Origin: CAVVUC01 sp963751395
Lineage (GTDB): Bacteria; Verrucomicrobiota; Verrucomicrobiia; Chthoniobacterales; Chthoniobacteraceae
Length of the DNA stretch: 64,000 nt
Reading direction: 5' to 3'
NCBI GenBank assembly: GCA_963751395.1
Contig: CAVVUC010000001.1
Span: forward strand, 248,001 to 312,000
Shown: positions 17,571 to 28,835 of the stretch, in pieces
Position numbering within the stretch: position 1 is the stretch's first letter
How the letters are laid out: each line of letters begins with the position of its first letter
Notes under the pieces: generated by a model
Database searches by the model: none
Told to the model about the DNA's origin: nothing
Seen by the model: the letters and a program-made list of their open reading frames with translations, nothing else
Program-made: the position numbers and the translations under genes

Positions 17571-20500
17571 ATGTCTCAATCACTGATCTCCCGTTTCCGC
17601 CGTATCTTCTCCGCCTGCTTGGCGGGTTGGTGCTTTGCGATTGCCGCCGTTCGCCTGGTATCCGCCGCGCCGATCCCGGTGCTGTCGTTCCAGCAGGAGG
17701 CCGATGGCCTGAGCTTCGCCATGCAGCCGGGCACGATGAAACTGCGGGTCTGCGAGGACGGCATCATGCGCGTGACCTACGCGCCGGGCGCAACCTTGCC
17801 GGCGACCCAGGACATCGCGGTGATCAAAAACTGGCCATCGAATCCGGCCTTCAACGTCACCAGCGATGCGGCGAGCGTGACGCTGGCGACCACCAAGCTG
17901 CGGGTGGTGGTGGACCGGTCGAGCGGGCGGCTGCAATTCACCGATGCCACCGGCAACGTCGTCCTGCAAGAGCCCGCCGACGGCGGCAAAAGCATGCCCT
18001 CCGTCACAGTGAACGGCGAGAGTTCCCATGCCCCGGAGCAATCGTTCCTCAGCCCCTCCGACGAGGCGCTTTATGGCATGGGGCAATACCAGGAAGGCCT
18101 GTGGAACTACCGCGGCATCCCGCTCGTGCTGCGTCAGGTCAACACGCACACCAGCGTGCCGATGCTGGTTTCCTCCCGCGGCTACGGCGTGTTCTGGAAC
18201 AACGCGGCGCTCACTCATTTCAATCCGGCCGACACCGAAGTCGCCATCAATTCCACCACGGGCAGCGGCACCTTCACCACCACCGATGCCGGCGAGTATG
18301 CCTTTCAGGTGCGCGATGGGGATTTGCGCACCGACATCGGCGTCTCCGTCAATGGCAGCGAAGTGGCGCGCATCACCAACTACTGGGTGCCGCACTCGGT
18401 ATCCGGGAAAATCAGCTTGCCGGCCAATACCGTCTGCACCGTCCAGCGCCATGGCGGCGGCTCCGGTTCCAAGGTCTTCGCCCGTCCGTTAGGCGACCGC
18501 ACGGTGTTCCGTTCCGAGGTCGGCGATGCGATCGATTACTACTATTTCCACGGTCCCACGCTCGACGAAGTGATCGGCGGTTACCGCCAGGCCACCGGGG
18601 GTCAGCCGATGTTGCCGAAGTGGGCCACCGGTTTCTGGCAATGCCGCGAACGCTATTCGAGCCAGCAACAGATCCTCGATACTGTCGCTCAATTCCGCAG
18701 CCGCGGCATTCCGCTCGATCTGATCGTCCAGGATTGGCAATACTGGGGCAACTACGGTTGGGGCGCTTACCAATGGGATCCGGCGAACTACCCGAATCCG
18801 GCCGCGATGATTTCCAGTCTGCACGCCAGCAACGTGAAATTCATGATTTCCGTGTGGTCGAATCCGCAGGGCGACATCGGCAACCAACTCGCCGCGATGA
18901 CCCCGAGCGGTCGGCTCCCCGGCTCGAACTTCATGGATGTCTTCAGTTCCGCCGTGCGCACCGTGCGCTGGAATGCGATGAATTCCGCGTTTTTCAACAT
19001 CGGCACCGATGCTTGGTGGCAGGACGCGACCGAGCCGGAGGACGAAACCGCGCTGTTGAACAAAACCGTCTATCTCGAATCCACCGCCACCTCCAGCAAC
19101 CGGCTGCGCCTCGCCTATCCGCTCTACGCCAGCAAATCGGCCTACGACGGTCAGTGCTCGGCAACCTCCGCCAAACGCGTCGTCAACCTGACCCGCTCGG
19201 CCTACGCGGGCCAGCAACGCTACGGCACCGTCCTGTGGTCGGGCGACATCAATGGCGACTGGAAAACCCTGCGCCGCCAAATCCCGGCGGGGCTAAATTT
19301 TTCCCTCACAGGCCAGCCGTGGTGGACCACCGACACCGCCGGCTTCTTCCGTCCGTCCGGGCAATACACCTCGCCGGATTTCAACGAACTGCTCACCCGC
19401 TGGTTCCAGTGGAGCACCTTCTGCCCGGTCCAGCGCATCCACGGCTACCAAACCAGCACCGAGCTGTGGAACTACCTGCCCGACACCCAGCGGCGGCTGA
19501 CGGAATTCATCAAACTCCGCTACCGCCTCCAACCCTACAACTACGCCGTGGCCTGGCGGACGCACGACCAAGGCTACACGATGATGCGGGCGCTGCCGAT
19601 GGATTTCCCGAATGACACCACGCTGCGCGGCATCTCCGACCAATACCTTTTCGGCCCCGCCTTGATGGTCAGCCCGATCACCACGCCCGGCGCGACCAAC
19701 CGGGATGTCCGCTTGCCTGCGGGCACCACGTGGATCGACTTCTGGACCGGCGAATCGCACGCCGGCGGCCAAACGATCCCCACCGCCGCCTCCCTCGACC
19801 GCATCCCGCTCCACGTGCGGGCCGGCTCGATCATCCCCATCGGACCCGACCAGCAATGGACCGGTCAAATCACCGGCGCACCCGTCGAACTGCGCGTCTA
19901 TCGCGGGGCCGATGGAAGTTTCACCCTCTATGACGATGCCGGGGATTCCTACGCCTATGAAAACGGCGAGCGCGCCCTGGTGCCGCTGACTTGGAACGAG
20001 GCCGCCAAAACCCTGCACTTCGGCGCACGCCAAGGCAGCTATCCGGGCATGGCCGCGCAGACGCAGTTCCGCATCCGCTGGGTCGCGCCGGGCCACGCCG
20101 CAGGAACCCCGGGCGATCAGCCGGGCGATGTGAACTTCACCTACGATGGCACCGCCGCCTCGGTGACCATGCCGGGTCTGCCGCTACCCGCGGCACCTGC
20201 CAATCCAACCGCCGCCCCCTCCCCCGGCGCGATCACGCTGGCCTGGGACTCCGTGCCGGGTGCCGCCAGCTACCGCGTCGAACGCGCGCCATCCGAATCC
20301 GGGCCGTTCACTCTCGTCGCCTGGGAAATCACCGCCACTAACTACACCGACAGCGGGCTTTCTCCCTTCGACACCTGGCACTACCGGATCAGCGCCACCA
20401 ACCTGTCGGGCACCGGTCCTGCCAGCGCGACGGTTTCCGCCCAATCCGCCATGTCCACCCCGCTGGTCTGGAATACCCCCGGCGGCGCGTGGAATACCAG

Positions 20501-22071
20501 CGCGACCAACTGGCTGAATGAAAGCAACGCCCCGTCCCTCTGGCCGAACACCACCGGTCACCGCGCGGTTTTCGGCAACACCGGCGCAGCCAACGGTGAG
20601 CATCGCTTCCGGCATCGTCACCAACGGCCTGACCTTTTCACAGACCGGTTACCTCCTCAGCGGCGGCCCACTCACCCTCGGCGGCGGCCAGCCCTTCGTG
20701 CAAACCGATGCCAATGCCTCGATCAGCGCAACGCTGGCCGGCAACGAAGGATTGCTGAAAACCGGCAGCGCCACCCTGACCCTCAGCGGACCTAACACCT
20801 TCACCGGCACTGCCACGATCCAAGCGGGCACCCTGCGGATGGAAGGCACGGCCTTTGCCACCAGCGCACGCGCCTACGCCGTCGCCTCCAGCGCGGTGCT
20901 CCAGATGCACGGCAACATGGGATTCCCGAGTGGGGCGTCGTCGATATCCGGAAACGGCACCTGGCGCATCACCGGCGGTATTTTTGGCAACGAGTCGCCA
21001 AACTCACCGGTCGGCTCCGGCCGCGGCATCGCCGTCGGCCTCGGCTCCGGCGCGCACATCGACATCCAATCCGGCGCGAAGATGCTGAATGGCGGTTGGC
21101 AAAGCCACGAATGGTCGGCCAATCAGGCCGATCTCACAGTCAACGGCACCTTCGACATCTGGGACGGCAATCCGGTGCGAGTGGATGCCCTCGACGGCGG
21201 CGGCTCGATCACCAAGAACCATGGCGGCAACTCACCCACCGAACTGCGTGTCGGCGTGGACGACGGCAATGGCACGTTCAGCGGAACGATTGCCAATCCG
21301 GCCGGCAAAATTGCCCTGGTGAAAGCGGGCTCCGGCACCCAGACCTTCGCCGGCTCTCTCATCCACACCGGTGACACCACGGTTTCCGGCGGCACACTCG
21401 CGCTCGCCTCGACCGGCAGCCTGCGCTTCACCCTCACGCCGACCGGCTACAACCGCGTCACCGGCACTGGCACCGCTGAGTTTCACGGCTCCTTCGCCAT
21501 CGACACCAGCGCACTGACATCACCCACCATCGGCACCAGTTGGCAGCTCGTGGATATGGCCAGCCGCACCTTCGGACCGACCTTCCACGTGGTCGGCTTC
21601 TCCCCGCTCGGCGATGGCGTCCGTTGGACCCAAGCCGCCGGCGGACTCAACGAGTGGGTCTTCTCCGAAACCACCGGCACGCTCACCCTCGCCGCCAGCG
21701 ATTACCTCACCTGGGCCGCTGCCCAAGGCCTCGCCGGTGGAGAAAACGCCGATGACGACCAGGATGGACTGTCCAACCGGCAGGAATACGCCTTCGGAAC
21801 GGAGCCCAAGTCTGGCGCTTCGGCCGCGCCAGTCACCATCACCTCCGGCGGCGGCGCTTTCACCATCCGCTACACCCGGCGCGATCCATCGAAGACCGGC
21901 CTGACCTATTCCGTTTGGACGACCACCGGCCTCTCGAATTGGATCGAGGACAGCGGAGCCACCCAGGTGCCGGGGGCCATCGGTGCCAATGACGTCCAAG
22001 CGGTAACCGTCACGCCCAGCGCTGGCCTTCTCACCGCCCCCAAACTCTTCATCCAAGTCCGCGCCCGATAA
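17571..22071 (+). CDS. Secreted GH31 glycosidase (alpha-xylosidase-like) with FN3 and PATR modules, frameshifted
   Basis: A gene of about 1500 residues split by one extra G at 20595-20596. Signal peptide MSQSLISRFRRIFSACLAGW to VSAAP. The GH31 barrel has nucleophile Asp485 in GTDAWWQDATEPED and acid/base Asp559 in WSGDINGDW; the WWxDATEP form resembles xyloglucan alpha-xylosidases such as CjXyl31A. A fibronectin-III domain covers residues 873-957. After the shift the frame continues with PATR repeats (TLTLSGPNTFTGTATIQAGT), a calcium-loop-like DDDQDGLSNRQEYAFGTEP, and ends LFIQVRAR. It probably acts outside the cell on alpha-linked xylose or glucose. If the shift is real, the product loses only its C-terminal anchor-like part. 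Confidence 0.85.
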
Positions 22072-22103
22072 ACATCCATTTTTTCTCATCCTAAATCCAC
22101 TCC

Positions 22104-24176
22104 ATGGCACCGCATCCATCCATCGCCACTTTCACCGCCATGATCGGCATGGCATCCGCCCCGTTGCTCGCCCAGTCTGAGCGGACTTTGTTCCGCGAGT
22201 TCTTCGTTTCGCCCACCGGCGCGGACGCCAACGCCGGGACGAGCGACAAACCATTTCAATCCATGGAAAAAGCACGGCAGGCAGTCCGCTCCGCCATTCC
22301 CGGCATGAAAGGCGACATCGCCGTCACCATTCGCGGTGGCGACTATCAAGTGCGCAAGACGATCGTCTTCGGACCCGAAGATTCGGGAGCGGGAGCCCAT
22401 CGCATCCTCTACCGCGCCGCCAAGGGTGAAACCCCGGTTTTCACCGGCGGCGTCCCGGTCACCGGATGGAAACCCCACAAAGACGGCATCTGGAAAGCGC
22501 CGCTGGACCGCAACGAAAAACTCCGCGCCCTCTACGTGGACAACGCCCGTGCCGTGATGGCCAACAGCGGCAAAAAAATCCGCGCTCAAGGAGGGTGGGG
22601 GACTTATACCGTCACCGCAGGTCAAGCTCCATGGGCATGGCAGAGCGGCCATGCGGCGGACGGCATCCAATACAACGCCGCCGATCTTCCCAGGATTACC
22701 CGCAACGTCTCCGACGTGGAAATCGAAAACCAGACGACCTGGAACAAGAACTTCGTCGGCGTGCGCGAGATTGCCACCGAGGGCGACAAATACATCTTCA
22801 AACTCCAGCAACCCTACGGTGCCATCGCCCAGCAGATCGGCTGGAACGCCGGACTCACCCTCGACAGCGAACAGATCATCCACAACGCCTTCGAACTGCT
22901 CGATAAACCCGGCGAGTTCTACTTCGACCGCGCGGAAAAAACGGTCTATTACATTCCCCGCCCCGGCGAAAACATGGAGAACGCCAAGGTGGTCGCGCCC
23001 GTCACGCAAACGCTCATGCACATGGAAGGCCAGCCGCTGAAACAGCGCGTGCGAAACCTCACTTTTGAGGGACTGACCTTCGCCCACACCGACTACAACC
23101 TGTTGGAAGTCGATGGCTCACACGGTGCGGCCACCGTCCAGACCGCCTGCATCAACACGGCCTTTGCAAATTCCAACTGGCATTTCGATGTGTACCGATC
23201 CTACGACGTGCTGCCCGCCGCAATCATCGCCAACGCCATCGAAGGCATTGAATTCACCCGCAACACCATCGCCCACACTGGCTGCCAGGGCATCGTGATG
23301 AGCAACGACATCAACGACGTCCGCGTCGTCGGCAACGTCATCCGCGACACCGGTGGCTGCGCCATTACCATCGGCCACCCGCATCACACGTATGAAAACG
23401 ACACCCCGGATCTCAAACACCCCGAGGGCGCGGGCGTCGAGCATGAGAAATTCCCCGTCGGCACGGAATCCATCCCGCGCCGCGTGCTGGTTTCCAATAA
23501 TTTCCTGCCGGACAATTCCGCGTTGTTCAACGGCCACACGATCATCACGGTCTTTTACGCCAACGAGGTGAAGATCGAGCACAACTGGATCGTGAATGCA
23601 CCCTATTCCGGCGTCAGCATCGGCTGGGGCTGGTGTGATTTCGACGGCAGTGACGTGGCAACCCATCCGCAATGGGGACAGGGATTCCGCCCATCGGTGT
23701 TTCCGGGCAAGCCAACGTTGTTGGCCGGAAACAACCGGGTCGGCACCAACCGCATCGAGCGCACGATGACAATCCTGCACGATGGCGGTGGCATCTACAC
23801 CCTCGGTCGCCAGCCGGGCACTCTCATCGACCGCAACTACATCCGGAGTTCTTCGTTCGCGGTGTACAATGATGAAGGCTCTCACAAAATCATCAACCGC
23901 GAGAATGTCATCGAGGGATCCTTCAAACTCGCTCACTCCTCGGGAAATTACGGGCGCAAACACGACCTCGTGGTGGAAGGCTACTTCGCCTCGGAAGACA
24001 AGTGGGATATTTCATCTCCAGACACCCGGAACATTAACAACATCGTCTGCCCGAACGCGGTCTGGCCGGCTGAGGCGCAGGCGATCATCAACGAAAGCGG
24101 ACTCCAACCGGCATATCAAAACATCGTCCCGGCGGATTGGAAACCGAGCGACCTCAAAGAGGTGCCTGCCAAGTGA
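22104..24176 (+). CDS. Secreted right-handed beta-helix protein, GH141-like (paralogue B)
   Basis: 690 residues. Signal peptide MAPHPSIATFTAMIGMASAP to LLAQ. N-terminal REFFVSPTGADANAGTSDKP and EKARQAVRSAI are typical of parallel beta-helix carbohydrate-active enzymes; the helix core includes NTIAHTGCQGIVMSNDI, NVIRDTGGCAITIGHPHH and HDGGGIYTLGRQPGTLIDRN. The layout resembles GH141 (members include alpha-L-fucosidase and xylanase), but the assignment is by architecture only and the catalytic residues cannot be named. It ends LKEVPAK. It follows the GH31 gene by 32 bp in the same orientation. A polysaccharide lyase-like role is the alternative. Confidence 0.75.
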   Translation: MAPHPSIATFTAMIGMASAPLLAQSERTLFREFFVSPTGADANAGTSDKPFQSMEKARQAVRSAIPGMKGDIAVTIRGGDYQVRKTIVFGPEDSGAGAHRILYRAAKGETPVFTGGVPVTGWKPHKDGIWKAPLDRNEKLRALYVDNARAVMANSGKKIRAQGGWGTYTVTAGQAPWAWQSGHAADGIQYNAADLPRITRNVSDVEIENQTTWNKNFVGVREIATEGDKYIFKLQQPYGAIAQQIGWNAGLTLDSEQIIHNAFELLDKPGEFYFDRAEKTVYYIPRPGENMENAKVVAPVTQTLMHMEGQPLKQRVRNLTFEGLTFAHTDYNLLEVDGSHGAATVQTACINTAFANSNWHFDVYRSYDVLPAAIIANAIEGIEFTRNTIAHTGCQGIVMSNDINDVRVVGNVIRDTGGCAITIGHPHHTYENDTPDLKHPEGAGVEHEKFPVGTESIPRRVLVSNNFLPDNSALFNGHTIITVFYANEVKIEHNWIVNAPYSGVSIGWGWCDFDGSDVATHPQWGQGFRPSVFPGKPTLLAGNNRVGTNRIERTMTILHDGGGIYTLGRQPGTLIDRNYIRSSSFAVYNDEGSHKIINRENVIEGSFKLAHSSGNYGRKHDLVVEGYFASEDKWDISSPDTRNINNIVCPNAVWPAEAQAIINESGLQPAYQNIVPADWKPSDLKEVPAK

Positions 24177-24187
24177 CCATGAAACGC

Positions 24188-24217
24188 CGTCGCTCTATGA
24201 GCGTCGCAGCCAAAGAA
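24188..24217. repeat. 30 bp dispersed repeat, copy 2
   Basis: Same 30 bp sequence as 17470-17499 with C for T at one position, in the short gap between the beta-helix and DUF5703 genes. Confidence 0.7.
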
Positions 24218-24254
24218 ATGCCGAAGCGCCTCTTCACTTCAAAAATCATCAATC

Positions 24255-26414
24255 ATGAAGCTCTCTCTGCGTCCGATCCTATCTCTCGTCAGCCTGCTGC
24301 TGGTTTCCAGCCCATCGCTCCAAGCCGCGGGCTTGGATGATTACAACGTCGTATGGGATTCGCCGAGCGCGGACTCCGCCGGTTCGATGCCGCTCGGCAA
24401 CGGCGAAATCGCCCTCAATGCCTGGGTGGAACCTTCCGGCGATCTGCTCTTTTACATCGCCCGCACCGATGCGTGGAGCGGCAGTCTCGAAAACCCGCAT
24501 CATGGGGCTTACGGCCTGCTCAAGGTCGGTCGCGTGCGGGTCTCACTTTCTCCCAACCCGTTCGCCAATGCCACGGGTTTCCGCCAGGAACTCAAACTCC
24601 GCGACGGGGCCATCGAGACGAGCGCCGGTCCGGACGGCAAAGAATCGCGCCTGCGCCTGTGGGTGGACGCCAACCGCCCGGTCGTCCAGGTCGAGGCAGC
24701 CTGCGCCGAACCGGTCCAGATGAAAGTCGCCATGGAATCCTTGCGCACCGCTCCAACCGAGTGGCTCGGGGCCGATACGATCGTTTCAGGGCAAAAAAAC
24801 CGCGTCGTCTGGTATTACAAATCCCAAAACACCCAAGTCCCGCAGATGCTCAACCGCACCATCGGTGCCGCCATTCAAGGCGAAGGGCTCGTCAGCGCGG
24901 GCGACACCGCCCTGCAATCCGCCAAACCGCAAACCGTCCAGCGCGTCAGCATCCACCCGCTCACCGCCCAATGCGCCACCCAGGAAGAGTGGATTTCCCG
25001 GCTCAACGCCCAAATCGCCGCCACCAACACCACCTCGAAAGACAAGTCATGGAAAGCCCACTGCGCATGGTGGACGCAATTCTGGGACCGCAGCCACATT
25101 TTCATCACCTCCGGCGAAAAATCCCGCGAGGTGACCACCGGCTACCTGCTCCAGCGCTTCAAAAACGCCTGCACCGGTCGCGGTGCCCACCCGATCAAGT
25201 TCAACGGCTCGCTTTTCAATGTGGACAACCCGGAGCCCTACAAGATCGGAGAAAACCAATTCGCGCCGATCACCGCCGATTTCCGCGTCTGGGGCCACAT
25301 GTATTGGTTCCAAAACACTCGCCCGATTTACTGGCCGATGATGGCATCCGGCGACTTCGATCTGATGCAGCCGCTCTTCCGGATGTATGCCGCGCAAATC
25401 GAGGAAAACCTCAAGAAATGCCGCCAGTTCTACGGCCACGATGGTGCCTACTTTGTGGAGACCGGTCCGTTCTGGAGCGCATTGGGTAAAACCTCGCCGG
25501 AAGATCCGGCCGACTACACCCGCCACTATTATTTGCCGGTGATCGAACTCAGCTCGATGATGCTCGATTACTTCGCCTACACCCAGGACCGCGAATTTGC
25601 CAAATCCACGCTGCTGCCAATCGCCGGGGCCGGGGTGACGTTTTACGACCAGCACTTCAAACGCGACTCGAACGGAAAACTCTTCATCAGCCCGGTCAAT
25701 TCGATCGAAACGTTCTGGAAAGTGAATAACCCGACGCCTGACATCGCCGGGCTCAAGTGGGTGCTCGATGGGCTGCTGGCACTGCCCAACACGATCACCT
25801 CCGAATCCTCGCGCCAGCAGTGGAAACGCCTGCTCGGCGAACTCCCGGATCTCCCGGTGGGCGAGCGCGATGGCACACGCATCATCCTTCCGCACCAAGA
25901 ACCGCTCATCAAGGCGAGCAACTGCGAAAACCCGGAACTTTACACCATTTATCCCTTCCGCCTATTCGGCATCGGCAAGCCGGGACTCGATCTCGCCCGC
26001 CAAACTTTCAACGCACGCAAATACCGCATGATGGGTTGCTGGTCGCAGGAAGCCGTGCAAGCCGCCTATCTCGGCGACGCGTCCACCGCCCGCAAATATG
26101 TCACCAGCCATCTCACCCGCCAGGACAAGCGCATGCGTTTCCCGGCCTTTTGGGAAGGTGGTTTCGACTACATCCCCGACGAAGACAACGGCGGCAACGG
26201 CCTCCACGCCTTGCAAACGATGCTCGTCCAGTTCGACGGCTCGAAAATCCTCCTGCTGCCCGCTTGGCCGAAAACATGGAACGCCGAATTCAAACTCCAC
26301 GCCCCGATGCAGACGACCCTCGAAGGCGTGGTAAGCAACGGCAAACTGGTCAAACTGAAAGTCACCCCCGAATCCCGCCGCAAGGACGTGATCATCATGG
26401 AATCCACCAACTGA
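24255..26414 (+). CDS. Secreted DUF5703 protein with GH95-like alpha/alpha barrel
   Basis: 719 residues with a signal peptide (MKLSLRPILSLVSLLLVSSP to LQAAG). The N-terminal beta-domain starts with the DUF5703 signature DYNVVWDSPSADSAGSMPLG and LLFYIARTDAWSG. The C-terminal two thirds is an alpha/alpha barrel with the feel of GH95 and other clan GH-L-type enzymes (MYWFQNTRPIYWPMMASGDF, FWEGGFDYIPDEDNGGNGLH, ILLLPAWPKTWNAEFKLHAP). Proteins of this group occur in fucose-, galactose- and xylose-related loci. The reaction is unknown to me; an exo-glycosidase is likely. Its stop is 7 bp before the GH3 start. Confidence 0.75.
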   Translation: MKLSLRPILSLVSLLLVSSPSLQAAGLDDYNVVWDSPSADSAGSMPLGNGEIALNAWVEPSGDLLFYIARTDAWSGSLENPHHGAYGLLKVGRVRVSLSPNPFANATGFRQELKLRDGAIETSAGPDGKESRLRLWVDANRPVVQVEAACAEPVQMKVAMESLRTAPTEWLGADTIVSGQKNRVVWYYKSQNTQVPQMLNRTIGAAIQGEGLVSAGDTALQSAKPQTVQRVSIHPLTAQCATQEEWISRLNAQIAATNTTSKDKSWKAHCAWWTQFWDRSHIFITSGEKSREVTTGYLLQRFKNACTGRGAHPIKFNGSLFNVDNPEPYKIGENQFAPITADFRVWGHMYWFQNTRPIYWPMMASGDFDLMQPLFRMYAAQIEENLKKCRQFYGHDGAYFVETGPFWSALGKTSPEDPADYTRHYYLPVIELSSMMLDYFAYTQDREFAKSTLLPIAGAGVTFYDQHFKRDSNGKLFISPVNSIETFWKVNNPTPDIAGLKWVLDGLLALPNTITSESSRQQWKRLLGELPDLPVGERDGTRIILPHQEPLIKASNCENPELYTIYPFRLFGIGKPGLDLARQTFNARKYRMMGCWSQEAVQAAYLGDASTARKYVTSHLTRQDKRMRFPAFWEGGFDYIPDEDNGGNGLHALQTMLVQFDGSKILLLPAWPKTWNAEFKLHAPMQTTLEGVVSNGKLVKLKVTPESRRKDVIIMESTN

Positions 26415-26421
26415 TCACTCT

Positions 26422-28683
26422 ATGAATCATCATCATTTCCACGCCCTCGCACTTGCGGCGCTGACCACCATCGCCGCGTATTCCGGCATTGCCCGAGCTG
26501 CCGGCGAACCGCTCACCGAAGCAGGGATTTCGCAACGGGTCGATGACCTGATTTCCCAGATGACCCAGGAGGAAAAACTCCATCAACTGGCATCGTACTA
26601 TCCAAACGCCAACATTCGCCTGGGGATCCCGAACTTGATCTCCGGTGAGGCATTGCACGGAGTGTGCGTCTCGGGAGCGACGTCCTACCCGCAGGCCATC
26701 GGCCTGGGCGCCACCTGGGACCCGGACCTGATCGAACGAATCGGCCAGGCGATCGCCAAGGAAGGCCGGGCCGTGGGCATCCACCAGGTTTTTTCCCCCA
26801 TGCTGGGCCTGGCGCGCGACCCGCGTTGGGGCCGGGTGGAAGAATCGTATGGAGAAGACCCATACCACGTCTCCCGCATTGGCGTGGCGTTCATCAACGG
26901 CGTACAGGGCAAGGGCAAGGACCGTTTGGGGCCTGACCACATGGCCTGCACCCCCAAGCACTTCGTGGCCGATGGCGACTCGCTCCGCGGCGGCAACGGG
27001 GAGCCGGTGGATATCTCCGAAACCCTGCTCCGCGAGACGGCCTTGGTCCCCTTCGAGGCGGCGGTGAAAGAGGCCCGCACGGCGTCGCTGATGCCGGCCC
27101 ATCACACCCTCAACGGCGTCCCCTGCCATGCCAACAAATGGCTGCTCACCGATGTGCTGCGCAAGGAGTGGGGCTTCGATGGCATGGTCACTTCCGACAT
27201 GTTCGACATCGCAAAAGTCCACGCCTTTTCCGGCAATCCAACCTATTTCGCCTCCAGCTACCGGGATGCGGGATGCCAGGCGATCGAAGCCGGCGTGGAT
27301 ATGGAATTGGTGTGGGGGAATCCGTGGAACTCGGAAATGCGCACCTACGGGGCACAGATGGTCGATGCCGCGAAAGCGGGCCAGGTTTCCCAAGCTGCCA
27401 TCGACCGTGCGGTTCGCAGCGTTTTGCGCCTGAAATACCAATTGGGGCTGTTCGGGCAGCCCATCTCCAAGAGCTACGACCCGCTGCTGGTGGCGACGGC
27501 CAATGATCAGGACACCAAGGACATTGATCCGTGGGCGGTGGCGATCCGGGAGGGCAAGGACATCCAGAATGTTCCTCTCGTCCCGCAGGCTGACGTGCAG
27601 GCGGTGCTGACCGACAAGGCCCACGAACAGTTGGCGCTGGAGGCGGCGCAGAAGACGATCACGCTGCTGAAAAACCAGGGAAATCTTCTGCCGCTCGACA
27701 AGACCAAGCTCAAGAGCATCGCGGTGATCGGGCCCAACGCCGACGAGGCGGTGCTCGGCGGTTACAACGGCACTCCCCGCTATCGCGTCTCCATCCGGCA
27801 GGGACTCCAAAATTTCCTGGGCAATCAAGTCGCGGTGAAATTTGCCAAAGGATGCGATCTGAAAACCGATCGCCAGGATGGCATCGCCGAGGCGGTGGCC
27901 GCCGCCCAAGACGCGGACGTCAGCGTCCTGGTAGTGGGAACTTCGCGGGATATTTTGGGGGAAAATCTGGACCGCTCCGACCTGAACCTGCCCGGTGCGC
28001 AGCAGAAGCTGGTGGAGGCGGTGCATGCCACCGGCAAACCGGTGGTGGTGGTGCTGATCAACGGCGGAGCGCTCACCATTCCCTGGATCGCTGAGCATGT
28101 GCCTGCCATTCTGGAGGGCTGGTATCTGGGTCAGGAGGGCGGCAATGCCATGGCACAAGTGCTCTTTGGCGACGTGAACCCCGGCGGCAAACTGCCGGTG
28201 ACGATGCCGACGGAGGTGGGCATGGTTCCCTGCTACTACAACCAATTGCCCTCCGCCGGCCCGCGCGTCTATTTCAAGAACGGGGAAACCACTTTCAAAG
28301 TCCAATATCCGTTCGGCTACGGGCTGAGCTACACGACGTTCTCCTTCAGCGCCCCGCAGTTGAGCCGCTCCAGCATGGCGGTGACAGATTCGGCGGTGCT
28401 GAGCGTGACCGTGACCAACACCGGAAGCCGGACCGGCGACGAGGTGGCGCAGCTTTACCTGAACCACCGCTACGGCTCGAAGGTGCGCCCGGTAAAGGAA
28501 CTCAAGGCTTTTCAACGCATCACCCTCAAACCGGGGGAGAGCCGCATGTTGGAGTTTCCCGTCGGCTTCGAGCAAATGAAGTGCTGGCGCAATGGCAAGT
28601 GGACAGTGGAACCCGGCGAATACCGCTTGACGTGCGGGCCGGACTCCGCCAGCGGACAGACCGTTGTCCTCAATGTTCGCTAA
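26422..28683 (+). CDS. Secreted GH3 beta-glycosidase
   Basis: 753 residues, signal peptide to about residue 28 (IARAAGEPL). The GH3 TIM barrel has LARDPRWGRVEESYGEDPY and CTPKHFVADGDS, with nucleophile Asp259 in FDGMVTSDMFDI; the alpha/beta sandwich and C-terminal FnIII-like domain (EVAQLYLNHRYGSKVRPVKE) are complete. GH3 enzymes release beta-linked glucose, xylose or arabinose from non-reducing ends. Locus context favours beta-xylosidase or beta-glucosidase. GC-rich like the host. Confidence 0.9.
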   Translation: MNHHHFHALALAALTTIAAYSGIARAAGEPLTEAGISQRVDDLISQMTQEEKLHQLASYYPNANIRLGIPNLISGEALHGVCVSGATSYPQAIGLGATWDPDLIERIGQAIAKEGRAVGIHQVFSPMLGLARDPRWGRVEESYGEDPYHVSRIGVAFINGVQGKGKDRLGPDHMACTPKHFVADGDSLRGGNGEPVDISETLLRETALVPFEAAVKEARTASLMPAHHTLNGVPCHANKWLLTDVLRKEWGFDGMVTSDMFDIAKVHAFSGNPTYFASSYRDAGCQAIEAGVDMELVWGNPWNSEMRTYGAQMVDAAKAGQVSQAAIDRAVRSVLRLKYQLGLFGQPISKSYDPLLVATANDQDTKDIDPWAVAIREGKDIQNVPLVPQADVQAVLTDKAHEQLALEAAQKTITLLKNQGNLLPLDKTKLKSIAVIGPNADEAVLGGYNGTPRYRVSIRQGLQNFLGNQVAVKFAKGCDLKTDRQDGIAEAVAAAQDADVSVLVVGTSRDILGENLDRSDLNLPGAQQKLVEAVHATGKPVVVVLINGGALTIPWIAEHVPAILEGWYLGQEGGNAMAQVLFGDVNPGGKLPVTMPTEVGMVPCYYNQLPSAGPRVYFKNGETTFKVQYPFGYGLSYTTFSFSAPQLSRSSMAVTDSAVLSVTVTNTGSRTGDEVAQLYLNHRYGSKVRPVKELKAFQRITLKPGESRMLEFPVGFEQMKCWRNGKWTVEPGEYRLTCGPDSASGQTVVLNVR

Positions 28684-28810
28684 CAACACGCATGGAAAGG
28701 ATAACACTCAATTCAGCTTCGATCCTGTTACCGCCCAATTCGTGCGCATCAACATACTCCAATCCAGCGACGGCCAAACCCTCTGGGAATTCCAGCTCAT
28801 GGAGAAGTGA
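28682..28810 (+). pseudogene. Remnant of an F5/8-type C (discoidin/CBM32-like) domain
   Basis: Read from 28682, 42 codons run to a TGA at 28808 and include FDPVTAQFVRINILQSSDGQ and TLWEFQLMEK, which match the last strands of discoidin-type carbohydrate-binding domains. There is no in-frame start, and the frame differs from the GH3 gene that overlaps it by two bases. It is probably the 3' tail of a gene deleted between the GH3 and GH43 genes. Confidence 0.6.
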
Positions 28811-28835
28811 GTTCTTTTCGTTCCGCCCATTCAGC

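Noticed and set aside
26395..28707. 770-residue open frame on the minus strand
   Set aside because: Exactly antisense to the GH3 gene; long antisense frames arise from GC-rich codon use. No domain, and the plus strand has full catalytic motifs.
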